From the NCBI GenBank assembly GCA_900545185.1, contig UQYH01000041.1:1-17989 (forward strand): DNA of 17,989 nucleotides, read 5' to 3'. A model generated the notes under the pieces. The model saw nothing but the letters and a program-made list of their open reading frames with translations, ran no database searches and was not told where the DNA came from. Below, piece by piece: positions 1 through 6,725 of this stretch; positions within the stretch are counted from its first letter, which is position 1; each line of letters begins with the position of its first letter. This DNA comes from an uncultured Eubacteriales bacterium. GTDB taxonomy: Bacteria > Bacillota > Clostridia > UBA1381 > UBA9506. The position numbers and the translations under genes are program-made.

Positions 1-23
1 CACCGCGCCAGCCCTTTATAGGA

Positions 24-62
24 GCGGTTTTTGCGGTACACGCCCGCGAAAACCGCATTTTT
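24..62 (+). terminator. Rho-independent terminator of an upstream gene outside the window
   Basis: Arms 24-31 (GCGGTTTT) and 49-56 (AAAACCGC) pair perfectly. A T-G wobble and a further 4-bp GCGG/CCGC pairing (33-36 with 44-47) extend the stem to 13 pairs around a 7-nt loop. ATTTTT follows at 57-62. The T run is on the plus-strand 3' side, so it would end a plus-strand transcript entering from the left. Confidence 0.7.
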
Positions 63-64
63 AA

Positions 65-88
65 GTCAGAGGGGGATTCCCCTCTGAC
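65..88. repeat. Perfect 10-bp inverted repeat (hairpin)
   Basis: GTCAGAGGGG at 65-74 pairs with CCCCTCTGAC at 79-88 around a 4-nt loop. No T tract follows on either strand, so it is not a canonical terminator. It sits directly behind the terminator at 24-62. It could be an intergenic repeat; no other copy is in the window. Confidence 0.6.
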
Positions 89-132
89 AACTCCCCAAGT
101 TGGATGGTAATATAGTTTTTCAACAGTCTGAG

Positions 133-157
133 AGCCGCAAGCGTTGCGCTTGCGGCT
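133..157 (-). terminator. Hairpin just downstream of the hsp20 gene, possible terminator
   Basis: AGCCGCAAGCG (133-143) and CGCTTGCGGCT (147-157) form a perfect 11-bp stem with a 3-nt loop, ending 10 nt beyond the heat-shock gene stop codon. The minus-strand 3' side lacks a proper U run, so termination or mRNA 3'-end protection is plausible but not certain. Confidence 0.5.
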
Positions 158-167
158 AATAAACATT

Positions 168-623
168 TTATTCAATTTCCAAATGCCGTGCCTCCGGCAG
201 GGTCTCTGTCTTTTTCGGCAAGGTCAGCTTTAATACGCCGTTATCATATTTGGCGTTGATAGCATCTGTTGCAATGCCCGAAACATCAAAATCACGGCTG
301 TATGAGCCATACGAACGCTCGCAGCGGACGTATTTGCCCTTCTTGTCCTTTTCCTCATGCTCGGAATGACGTTCGGCACGAATGGTTAAAACATCGTTCT
401 GAATGTCAAGCTGAATATCCTTTTTATCAAAGCCCGGCAAATCGGCTTCCAACTCGTAATGATCGCCTTCGTCCTTAATATCGGTCTTAAAGGCGTCTAT
501 CTCATTTGTGCCGAAAAAGCCGCCGAACGGATTTTCAAAAAATTGCTTTTCAAATTCGCTCATATCGCGGAACGGGTTATATAAAGCATTGTTTTTACGG
601 GAATACGGTCTTAATTCAAACAT
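168..623 (-). CDS. Small heat-shock protein, Hsp20/alpha-crystallin family
   Basis: ATP-independent holdase chaperone of the cytoplasm that binds unfolding proteins. The 151-residue length is typical. A short Phe-rich N-terminal arm (1-42) precedes the alpha-crystallin domain (about 43-139), which contains the ADLPGFDKKDI segment, the strand DVLTIRAER and the family hallmark around DNGVLKLTLPKK (127-138). A C-terminal HLEI (147-150) fits the I-x-I-type tail that docks on neighbouring subunits. The ATG at 623 is preceded by AGGAGG at good spacing. A minus-strand promoter at 803-830 would give a 5' leader of about 175 nt, long enough for RNA-level control. No CIRCE operator (TTAGCACTC-N9-GAGTGCTAA) is visible. 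It is divergent from the PucR-type regulator and has no evident link to the redox operon. Confidence 0.95.
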   Translation of the reverse strand: MFELRPYSRKNNALYNPFRDMSEFEKQFFENPFGGFFGTNEIDAFKTDIKDEGDHYELEADLPGFDKKDIQLDIQNDVLTIRAERHSEHEEKDKKGKYVRCERSYGSYSRDFDVSGIATDAINAKYDNGVLKLTLPKKTETLPEARHLEIE

Positions 624-802
624 AAAGCATGCCTCCTAAGCTGCTGATTTATTTTGTTTTTAGTGTTGCCGGCGATTTTATTTTTATGCGGCACGCCGAC
701 ATGCCATTCTTTGATTTTTCCATATCCTATCCATTGGAATCATCTCCGTTTTATTTTCTTCTTTCTATCACTTCTGTGATCCTTTTCCTTTTTACAGTTA
801 TT

Positions 803-830
803 ATTATAGCACAAAGGCTTGCAAAATCAA
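803..830 (-). promoter_or_regulatory. Sigma-A-type promoter for the hsp20 gene with extended -10
   Basis: Read on the minus strand: TTGATT (825-830), 16-bp spacer, TATAAT (803-808) preceded by TGC, giving the extended -10 TGCTATAAT. It overlaps the -35 and spacer of the oppositely directed promoter at 819-847. Confidence 0.6.
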
Positions 831-847
831 GCATCTTATTGTATAAT
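819..847 (+). promoter_or_regulatory. Sigma-A promoter for the PucR/CdaR-type regulator
   Basis: TTGCAA at 819-824, a 17-bp spacer, then a perfect TATAAT at 842-847. Transcription would begin near 854, leaving a leader of about 38 nt that holds the palindrome at 862-878 and the RBS at 877-884. Confidence 0.75.
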
Positions 848-861
848 AAAATTACATTTTG

Positions 862-878
862 TTGTGCTGACAGCACAA
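862..878 (+). promoter_or_regulatory. 17-bp palindromic operator candidate in the regulator leader
   Basis: TTGTGCTG-A-CAGCACAA is a perfect 8+8 inverted repeat around one base. It lies between the expected transcription start and the AAAAGGAG ribosome binding site of the PucR/CdaR-type gene. The position suits autorepression by a dimeric regulator, which is an inference. As RNA it could only fold with a distorted loop, so a DNA-level site is the better reading. Confidence 0.5.
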
Positions 879-891
879 AAGGAGACGCGCG

Positions 892-2067
892 ATGATGAAT
901 CAAGAACTTTTGCTTGACACCTTTTTGCAAAATAATTCACTTAACCTGCTGACCGAGGCCGTTGCGGCGGCGTTTGCCTGCCCCGTGCTGATTACGGATA
1001 ACTCGTTTCACATTGTATCGGCCGCCGCCAAGGCCGACTACGGCGATGCCGAATATCGCCGTGCCGTTGCCCACAGCGAATTGCCGCTGGCGCTTTGCAC
1101 GGCCGTGATGCAGCTGCAAAAAAACGCTGACGAAGGACAGCTTTTGCCGTGGGGCGAAAAGCGTCTGTTCATCAGCGTGCTGCGCTGTGCGGAAACAGAA
1201 TTGGGATATGTGATTTACAGCCTGTCGGGGGAGGCGCCGGAAGAAAAAGACCGCCTGTTTGCCGAGGCGCTTTTGGCCAAGCAATTTTACACCGAACGCC
1301 GCTTGGGCGGCACGGTCGGTGCCGAGGAATTGTTTTGCGAGCTGCTCGACGGTCGGTTTGCAAACCGTTCTCTGTTTGAATTACGGGCAGGAGGCAGCTT
1401 TTTGGCACATTTCCATCCGCGGCTGTTTGCTGTGATAGATGCCGCTTGCGAGTCGGCCGAGACCGCCGACGACAGGCTGCGGCAAAGCCTTTTGCACAGC
1501 TTTCATGCCTCTCATCCTTTTTTATATGAAGGGCGGCTGATTTTGTTTTTGCATGAGGATCAGGACGTGCGTAGCCTTTCGCAGCTGGCCGAGCGGTACC
1601 GTTTTCGGGCGGTACTATCGGAACCGCTGGAGACGCTTTATGATATGCGCCGCACCTATGAAAATGCACGGGATACGCTGGAGTATCTGGCCGAGAAAAA
1701 GCCTGCACCGTTTGTTGCCGCAGGGCGTGACTATGCCTTTTTGATGCAGCTGCGGCGCATGCAGGGGGCGATGAACATCTGTGATGAAATTCGCCGCTTG
1801 CAGCGCTATGACCGCGAAAATGATGCGTCTTTATGCATAACGCTTTACACGTATTTAAGCTGTCATCATTCCCTGCAAGAGACCTGCAAGCGGCTGTTTT
1901 TGCATCGTAACACCGTGCAATACCGCATCCGCAAGCTGCGTGACGATTTCGGCATTGATGTGATCGACTCGGGTCTCACTCTGCATCGGCTGCTTTCACT
2001 GGCACTTGTGCTGATTGAAATGGGCGAGGACGCGCTCTTTATCGAACATGACGAATCTGCCGATTGA
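892..2067 (+). CDS. PucR/CdaR-type helix-turn-helix transcriptional regulator
   Basis: 391-residue putative transcription factor. Residues about 15-135 look like a small-molecule sensing (GAF/PAS-like) domain, 145-270 a middle linking domain, and about 315-375 the PucR C-terminal HTH. In the HTH, SLQETCKRLFLHRNTVQYRI (327-346) matches the family pattern in which an HRNTVxYRxxK recognition helix follows a SLxxTAxxLFxH helix. Members of this family often control catabolism of small organic compounds; the ligand here is unknown. The start is a tandem ATGATG at 892 behind AAAAGGAG. Its leader carries a palindrome whose TTTGTGCT-like half-site also occurs at other promoters of the window, so a role in controlling the neighbouring fumarate operon is possible but unproven. 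Confidence 0.85.
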   Translation: MMNQELLLDTFLQNNSLNLLTEAVAAAFACPVLITDNSFHIVSAAAKADYGDAEYRRAVAHSELPLALCTAVMQLQKNADEGQLLPWGEKRLFISVLRCAETELGYVIYSLSGEAPEEKDRLFAEALLAKQFYTERRLGGTVGAEELFCELLDGRFANRSLFELRAGGSFLAHFHPRLFAVIDAACESAETADDRLRQSLLHSFHASHPFLYEGRLILFLHEDQDVRSLSQLAERYRFRAVLSEPLETLYDMRRTYENARDTLEYLAEKKPAPFVAAGRDYAFLMQLRRMQGAMNICDEIRRLQRYDRENDASLCITLYTYLSCHHSLQETCKRLFLHRNTVQYRIRKLRDDFGIDVIDSGLTLHRLLSLALVLIEMGEDALFIEHDESAD

Positions 2068-2071
2068 TATA

Positions 2072-2251
2072 CTAAATGATTTGCGAGAATAATCCGTGCT
2101 CCGTGCAATACCAAAACAGCTGCCCGTGGCCGCGATCCCATTTGGAAACGGCCTTATCGCTGACTGCAAGCTTGTTTGCCAGTTCAAGCCGGGTATATCC
2201 TTTTTCTTTGCGCAGGGCGCAAATGAGCTGACCGATTTTGATTTGATTCAT
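2072..2251 (-). pseudogene. Truncated XRE/Cro-CI family HTH regulator remnant
   Basis: A 59-codon minus-strand reading frame from an ATG at 2251. Residues 1-43 match the N-terminal HTH of XRE regulators closely: MNQIKIGQLICALRKEKGYT, then the recognition segment LAVSDKAVSKWDRG (28-41). Such proteins normally continue with a GxxxPDxxxLxxLA segment. Here, after Gly43, the frame reads an unrelated tail (QLFWYC...) and stops. This fits a gene cut by a deletion or frameshift. A promoter (2272-2300) is intact, but the RBS is weak (GGGA). A truncated DNA-binding peptide is possible; a decayed gene is more likely. Confidence 0.7.
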
Positions 2252-2271
2252 GTTCTATCAATCCCATTTCT

Positions 2272-2300
2272 ATTGTAACAAAAAACAGGGGAAAATACAA
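2272..2300 (-). promoter_or_regulatory. Promoter upstream of the XRE remnant
   Basis: On the minus strand TTGTAT (2295-2300), exactly 17 bp, then TACAAT (2272-2277). The -10 ends 20 nt before the ATG at 2251, so the leader would be only about 13 nt. Confidence 0.55.
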
Positions 2301-2324
2301 TCAACGCTCCATAGAGTCGGGGAT

Positions 2325-2354
2325 GCAAGGGGGTTTGCTACCCCACCCCCTTGC
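2325..2354. repeat. Hairpin in the intergenic gap 2252-2489
   Basis: GCAAGGGGG (2325-2333) pairs perfectly with CCCCCTTGC (2346-2354) around a 12-nt loop. The run of A on the plus-strand 3' side rules out a standard terminator on that strand, and there is no U run on the minus strand. It may be part of an intergenic repeat. Confidence 0.55.
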
Positions 2355-2436
2355 AAAAAAATTCACGTAGATTAAAAGTTGTGCCAAACGCGAAAGAGGG
2401 AATACTCGAAGAAAAAGGATCAGCGAAACGGTTAAT

Positions 2437-2456
2437 TGATTTTTTGCAAAAAATCA
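2437..2456. repeat. 20-bp perfect AT-rich palindrome downstream of the phosphatase gene
   Basis: TGATTTTTTG (2437-2446) is followed directly by its reverse complement CAAAAAATCA (2447-2456). It lies 34 nt beyond the phosphatase stop codon. The pairing is AT-only and weak as RNA. It could be a protein-binding site or a poor terminator. The rest of 2300-2489 shows no convincing gene. Confidence 0.5.
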
Positions 2457-2489
2457 GAATGAGCGAACCTTGTTCCGACGCGGCCGCCC

Positions 2490-3665
2490 CTAAAAATAGC
2501 TAACCTTAATTCGTTTGCCCATGCTTTGCAGGCAGGAGGACAGCTCTTCCACCAGGTTCATTTTAATGTTAAAATTAATCGGCAAATCCGGATTTTGGTG
2601 TGCCGGGTTCACGGCGCGGCCGACAAAAAAGTTAATATCCGTTGCTTCTTCAAACAGCATGCGGCAAATTAAAGAGGCGCCGTCGCGGCTCATGCTCCAG
2701 TGCTCGTACTTTTCGTTTGCGCCGAGTGCGTCTTTGGCATATTCAATGACCTTGCTGATGGTAATTACGCCCTCTGTGACCAGATCGACTCCTTCGATCT
2801 CCGCAATGGGCGGCACTTCTGGATCTTCAAATTTAAGGCTTGCCTTCAGCGGCTTGTGTAAATATTCGGCCGCGATGGAGGAGGTTGTGCCGCCGCAGAC
2901 GATGTGCTTGCCCTCTTTCGAGAAGAAAAGCGACATCATGCGGTCACAGTCGTCACGGTTGCGCGGCGGCCCGAAGAGAATATTCATCGGCTCGCGGCGG
3001 CGTACGCGGATGACGCAGGCGGTGGCATCGTCACCGGGCTTTTCCTCGTACAGCCTGTTACATTCATCCACCAAAAGCGTGGCCATGGTTTTGGCCGTAT
3101 ACCCAACGGGCGCGAAGGTTTTCATAAACTCTGCAATTTCCTCCGTTTTCCAGCCAAAGTTATACGAAAGGCCGATGCCTGCATGCGGACAGCCATCGCT
3201 CATGGCGATAAAAATATCGCCCTCTTGCAGCCTGATGACCGATTTGTAAATGGTTTTGCCGTTAATCATCAGTTCGTTTTGCGGATAGTCATATATCTCG
3301 CAGTCGCGCAGCATAATGACATGCGGATTGTCATACTGGATAATTTCGGCCGTTTCGTTATTAATTAAGTGGATAATGGTAAATGTGGAGTAGGCCACGC
3401 CACGCACGGAACAGATGGGCAGGGTGGCGGCAATGGTGTTGACGCAGTCCACCAGCGCCAGGCCTTCCGCCATCATGGTGGAGATGATTTTGCTCGTCAG
3501 CGTGGACAAAATGCTGGCCTTAACGCCGCTGCCCAAACCGTCCGCCAGGACAACAACCGTATCGGCACCGTCGTTTTGGTTGATAATGTCCACATGATCG
3601 CCGCAAAGCTGCTCACCCTCGTGATTAATGCTTTTAAAGCCAATATCGGTGCATAAATTATTCAT
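2490..3665 (-). CDS. PP2C/SpoIIE-family serine phosphatase paired with the hydrogenase-like sensor
   Basis: 391-residue metal-dependent phosphatase expected to remove phosphate from Ser/Thr of a partner protein. The SpoIIE/PP2C domain spans about 5-222. Metal-binding acidic motifs are visible: GD at 22-23, ADGLGSG (41-47), SDG at 156-158 and GDD at 211-213. Residues about 225-391 form an extra C-terminal region with no motif I can name. The start ATG at 3665 overlaps the end of the sensor gene by 8 nt (ATGAATAA) and has GGAG upstream, so the two are translationally coupled. PP2C-type phosphatases encoded beside PAS-containing [FeFe]-hydrogenase-like proteins are known in clostridia and Thermotogae, which supports a signalling pair. 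The target protein is not identifiable here. Confidence 0.88.
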   Translation of the reverse strand: MNNLCTDIGFKSINHEGEQLCGDHVDIINQNDGADTVVVLADGLGSGVKASILSTLTSKIISTMMAEGLALVDCVNTIAATLPICSVRGVAYSTFTIIHLINNETAEIIQYDNPHVIMLRDCEIYDYPQNELMINGKTIYKSVIRLQEGDIFIAMSDGCPHAGIGLSYNFGWKTEEIAEFMKTFAPVGYTAKTMATLLVDECNRLYEEKPGDDATACVIRVRRREPMNILFGPPRNRDDCDRMMSLFFSKEGKHIVCGGTTSSIAAEYLHKPLKASLKFEDPEVPPIAEIEGVDLVTEGVITISKVIEYAKDALGANEKYEHWSMSRDGASLICRMLFEEATDINFFVGRAVNPAHQNPDLPINFNIKMNLVEELSSCLQSMGKRIKVSYF

Positions 3666-5331
3666 CGCTAATCGACTCCTTCAGCTTTGTCAGTGCAATT
3701 TTGGTTTCGGCTGCCGTTTCGCCCAAAAGGGAGGCAATTTCCTGCACGATGCGCATTTGCTTATCCACAACGCGGTCGGCAATTTCCACGGTTTGATGGC
3801 TGATGCTCTCTTTTTTCTCGCGCTCGGTTTCCTCATCCGTCACATCGCGGATAATGCAGACCAAGAGGTGGTACTCCTTATCATACACAATGGTTTCTTC
3901 CACATATTTTTGATAATCGGCCAGGTACATGCGTTTGTTGCGCAGGCTGCGGCCGCTCTCTAACACTTTAATAAAGTCCGACGAATCCAAAATGCGGATA
4001 ATCTGTTCGCCCAGCACATCCGACGCGCTGTGAATGTTCATAATTTTTCGCGCGGCACTGTTGATTTGCTGCACCTCTAAATTTTCGTTTAAAACAATTA
4101 AACCGTTCGGCGTGTTGCGCACAATGGTATCGGAAAAGCTTTCGGCTTTTTCCTTTAAATAGGGCAGGCACATCGAAATTTCGGCCTTGCCCTGGAAAAT
4201 GGCAACCGCTTTTTCGCGGCAGGTGTTATATCCGCACGAGCCGCAGTTTAATTCCTGCTCCGGCTTCATTTTACCCATTTGGCGCAAAATGTCGCGGATT
4301 TCGTCCTCTGTCGGCGGCTGCAGGCGGCGTTCTATGGCCGTAAAGCTTTTTTGCAGGCTGAGCGGGTCGGGCTGTTCGATTTCAAAGTCCTTTGTCCCGG
4401 CAAAATGAGAAACCGCCATATAGTCCTTAACCGGTGCGCGATGGAATTTTTCCATAACCGGGCCGCCGATGCAACTGCCCACACAGGCGGACATTTCGAT
4501 AAAGCATTTATGAATTTTACCGGCCTCAATATCACGCAGGGCGGCCATGCAGTTTTCCGTCCCGTCGATGGCCATATAGGTATAGTCCGGGTTTTGTCGG
4601 GTCAGCGTTTTTAAAATGCCGCCCGTTGTGGGGAAAAAGCGCGCACGGCTGTTTTCGTCATGCGTGTCGTCCTGCTCCGGTTCAATACCCTCCTCCTTAA
4701 ACCATTGCGTCAGTTCATCAAAGGTCAGTACGGCATCCACAAGACCTTCGTAATAGGCCGCTTCATCCTTTTTGGCCACACAGGGGCCGATAAACACCGT
4801 TTTGGCGCCGGGATGGCGGCGCTTGATATCCTTACAGTGTGCCTGCATGGGGGAGAGTATATCGGCCAGGTACGGCAGTTGTTTGGGAAAGTATTTTTGT
4901 ATTAAAAGGTTAACGCTGTGACAGCAGGAGGAGATGAGAATATCACGCGTGCCCTCTGCCAGCATGCGTTCGTATTCGTTTTTGACAATGGTTGCGCCCA
5001 GTGCGGTTTCTTCTGCATCAGCAAAGCCAAGCTTTTGCAGCGCCGTGCGCATGGCGCGGATGCCCGTGTTTTCGTAATTGGCAATAAAGGAGGGCGCTAA
5101 GCTGACATACACGGGCGCGTCACCTGTCAGCAGAACACGCACCTTTTCGGTTTCGTCCACAATTTGTTTTGCATCCTGCGGACAGACAACAAAGCAGTGT
5201 CCGCACAAAATACATTCATTGCCGATAATATAGGCTTGGTTGCCTGAAAAACGGATGGATTTTACCGGGCAATGACGGATGCACTTGTAACAGTTTTTAC
5301 AGTTCGATTTTTTTAACGTTAAACAATCCAT
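3658..5331 (-). CDS. Putative sensory [FeFe]-hydrogenase with PAS domain (HydS/group C type)
   Basis: 557-residue cytoplasmic protein that probably senses H2 or redox state rather than making H2 in bulk. Domains in order: two [4Fe-4S] ferredoxin clusters (C11/14/17/21 and C40/43/46/50); H-cluster domain about 70-335; a further four-Cys cluster (C363/366/371/388); a PAS domain about 396-500; a charged helical tail 500-557. The H-cluster ligands remain: SSCC at 134-137, GPCVAKK at 182-188, and EMSACVGSCIGG at 279-290 with C283 and C287. The motifs differ from catalytic group A enzymes (SSCCHS for TSCCPxW; CVGSC for CxGGC). There is no kinase domain; output probably passes to the co-translated phosphatase. 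RBS GGAAGGGA precedes the ATG at 5331. No HydE/F/G maturase is in the window. Confidence 0.88.
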   Translation of the reverse strand: MDCLTLKKSNCKNCYKCIRHCPVKSIRFSGNQAYIIGNECILCGHCFVVCPQDAKQIVDETEKVRVLLTGDAPVYVSLAPSFIANYENTGIRAMRTALQKLGFADAEETALGATIVKNEYERMLAEGTRDILISSCCHSVNLLIQKYFPKQLPYLADILSPMQAHCKDIKRRHPGAKTVFIGPCVAKKDEAAYYEGLVDAVLTFDELTQWFKEEGIEPEQDDTHDENSRARFFPTTGGILKTLTRQNPDYTYMAIDGTENCMAALRDIEAGKIHKCFIEMSACVGSCIGGPVMEKFHRAPVKDYMAVSHFAGTKDFEIEQPDPLSLQKSFTAIERRLQPPTEDEIRDILRQMGKMKPEQELNCGSCGYNTCREKAVAIFQGKAEISMCLPYLKEKAESFSDTIVRNTPNGLIVLNENLEVQQINSAARKIMNIHSASDVLGEQIIRILDSSDFIKVLESGRSLRNKRMYLADYQKYVEETIVYDKEYHLLVCIIRDVTDEETEREKKESISHQTVEIADRVVDKQMRIVQEIASLLGETAAETKIALTKLKESISDE

Positions 5332-5396
5332 ACGCTTACATCCCTTCCGCGTTTTTTATTTTACAATCAGCCGGTGTGTTTATAAATAGCACAAAT

Positions 5397-5429
5397 GGGA
5401 TTGCTGCCGCTTTTGGCGGCAACAATCCC
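5397..5429 (-). terminator. Terminator-like hairpin at the end of the fumarate operon
   Basis: Arms 5397-5410 and 5416-5429 pair with a single C-A mismatch (about 13 pairs), loop of 5 nt. It begins 18 nt beyond the carrier stop codon. The minus-strand 3' side reads ATTTGTGCTATTTAT, a modest U run, so termination is probably partial and read-through into the sensor/phosphatase pair is possible. Confidence 0.6.
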
Positions 5430-5446
5430 TTATTAAGCTTATCTGA

Positions 5447-6709
5447 TTAGAACAAGATGATAATAAACTGAGAAATGAGTACAACGGCAATCAGTGCAAC
5501 CGGGTACGTTGCAGCGTAGGCTGCCGCAACATCCTCCGTACCGGCAACATCAATTAGTGTGCCGAGAGCGGGTGTACTCGTCATACCGCCCGTAATGGAA
5601 CCGAGGTTGTTCAGTAAGCATATTTTTAATACATACTTTGCAAACCAATATCCCACAATTAACGGGAGCACGGTCATAATAATACCGTATACAAAATACA
5701 TCGGGTCAAAGTTGGCGACAAACTCTGCACCGCCGGGCACACCTGCGCCGACCAGGAAAAAGATAAGACCCAATTCTCTGAAAAACTTCAGTGTGCTTTG
5801 CGCAGGCATAATGTTAATACGGCCGATTCTTCCGAAGTGACCGAGGACTAAGCCCATCAGCAAGCAGCCGCCCGTTGTTGTCAGCGAGAAGCAGGTACCC
5901 GACAAACCGGCAGACGAAAGCGGAATTTTAATTTGGCCGATAATTGTACCGAGGATGGCTGCAAGAGCAAAACAGCCAATACCCAAATGGTCGATGTTAA
6001 ATAACTTGCGCTGTGCTTTTTCTTCTTTAACCTCCGACTTGGCGGCAATCTTGGCGCGTTCTTCTTCCATGTTTGCTTTTGTCAGCTTGGGGATAATCTG
6101 CACAAACAGCACAACACCGATAACGCCGAACAGGTAGGCAATGCCGTGTCCCACGGAAACAAGCCCCGTAAATTCTTCCGCAACGGTTGCTTTGGCTGCG
6201 GAAAAGGCGGGCGTTGACGTCAGCGCGCCCGAAAGCAGGCCGACAATCATTGCCACAAAACCGTCATGGCTTTCGATGGAAGCGCCGTAGCCGATGACTT
6301 CACCGGCATAGATGCAGGCAACCGCGGCGATGCCGCCGGAGAGGATGATGACAAGCCCCAGCAGCACGTACGACTTAAAGTTTCTTTTAAAATTATCGAA
6401 AAACTTCGGCCCCGCAATATAACCGACGGCGGTGACGAAAAGAATCAGCCCCAGGCTTTCGATAATGGAGAGTCCGCCCGAAAAGTCATACGGCTTTGCA
6501 GACGCCGTAAACAACAGGTCTCCGCCCTCGTTCACATAAAAGAACAGCGCACCGAAGAGAAGAGCGATAATAAATACCCCGGCATCGCCCAGTGATACCC
6601 CTTTAATGGTGATTCTTCCGAGAATGTATCCCAAAAGAATTACACTGAAAACAATAAATAACAACGTGTAAATATTGTTGATTGAAATAATTCCGTTTAA
6701 TAAGGTCAT
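5447..6709 (-). CDS. AspT/YidE/SucE1-type carrier (AAE family), probable dicarboxylate/succinate exporter
   Basis: Integral membrane protein of 420 residues with about ten hydrophobic segments. It carries the duplicated family signature: GLLSGALTSTPAF (157-169) and GSITGGMTSTPALG (370-383). AAE members include the aspartate:alanine exchanger AspT and the corynebacterial succinate exporter SucE1. Those are about 540 residues and carry two RCK_C (TrkA-C) domains in the central cytoplasmic loop. Here that loop is only about 35 charged residues (208-242), so the RCK domains are absent. I place the start at ATG 6709: it has AGGATG upstream and follows the flavoprotein stop by 16 nt. A longer reading from 6832 would overlap the flavoprotein by over 100 nt. 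As last gene of a succinate-forming operon, export of succinate or fumarate/malate-succinate exchange is the likely role (inference). Confidence 0.85.
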   Translation of the reverse strand: MTLLNGIISINNIYTLLFIVFSVILLGYILGRITIKGVSLGDAGVFIIALLFGALFFYVNEGGDLLFTASAKPYDFSGGLSIIESLGLILFVTAVGYIAGPKFFDNFKRNFKSYVLLGLVIILSGGIAAVACIYAGEVIGYGASIESHDGFVAMIVGLLSGALTSTPAFSAAKATVAEEFTGLVSVGHGIAYLFGVIGVVLFVQIIPKLTKANMEEERAKIAAKSEVKEEKAQRKLFNIDHLGIGCFALAAILGTIIGQIKIPLSSAGLSGTCFSLTTTGGCLLMGLVLGHFGRIGRINIMPAQSTLKFFRELGLIFFLVGAGVPGGAEFVANFDPMYFVYGIIMTVLPLIVGYWFAKYVLKICLLNNLGSITGGMTSTPALGTLIDVAGTEDVAAAYAATYPVALIAVVLISQFIIILF

Positions 6710-6725
6710 TTTCAATACATCCTGT

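Noticed and set aside
65..88. Hairpin as a second terminator
   Set aside because: Perfect stem, but no U run on either strand; listed as a repeat.
629..895. 88-residue plus-strand open frame ending at the regulator start
   Set aside because: It begins within the hsp20 RBS region, has no RBS of its own, spans both divergent promoters and the palindrome, and its Phe/Ile-rich translation reflects AT-rich regulatory DNA.
168..900. CIRCE (HrcA) control of the heat-shock gene
   Set aside because: No TTAGCACTC-N9-GAGTGCTAA sequence. The AGCACAAA at 809-816 only resembles part of one arm and lacks a matching second arm.
2381..2503. 40-codon plus-strand frame with GTG start
   Set aside because: No ribosome binding site, overlaps the end of the phosphatase gene on the other strand, and contains the AT palindrome; treated as non-coding.
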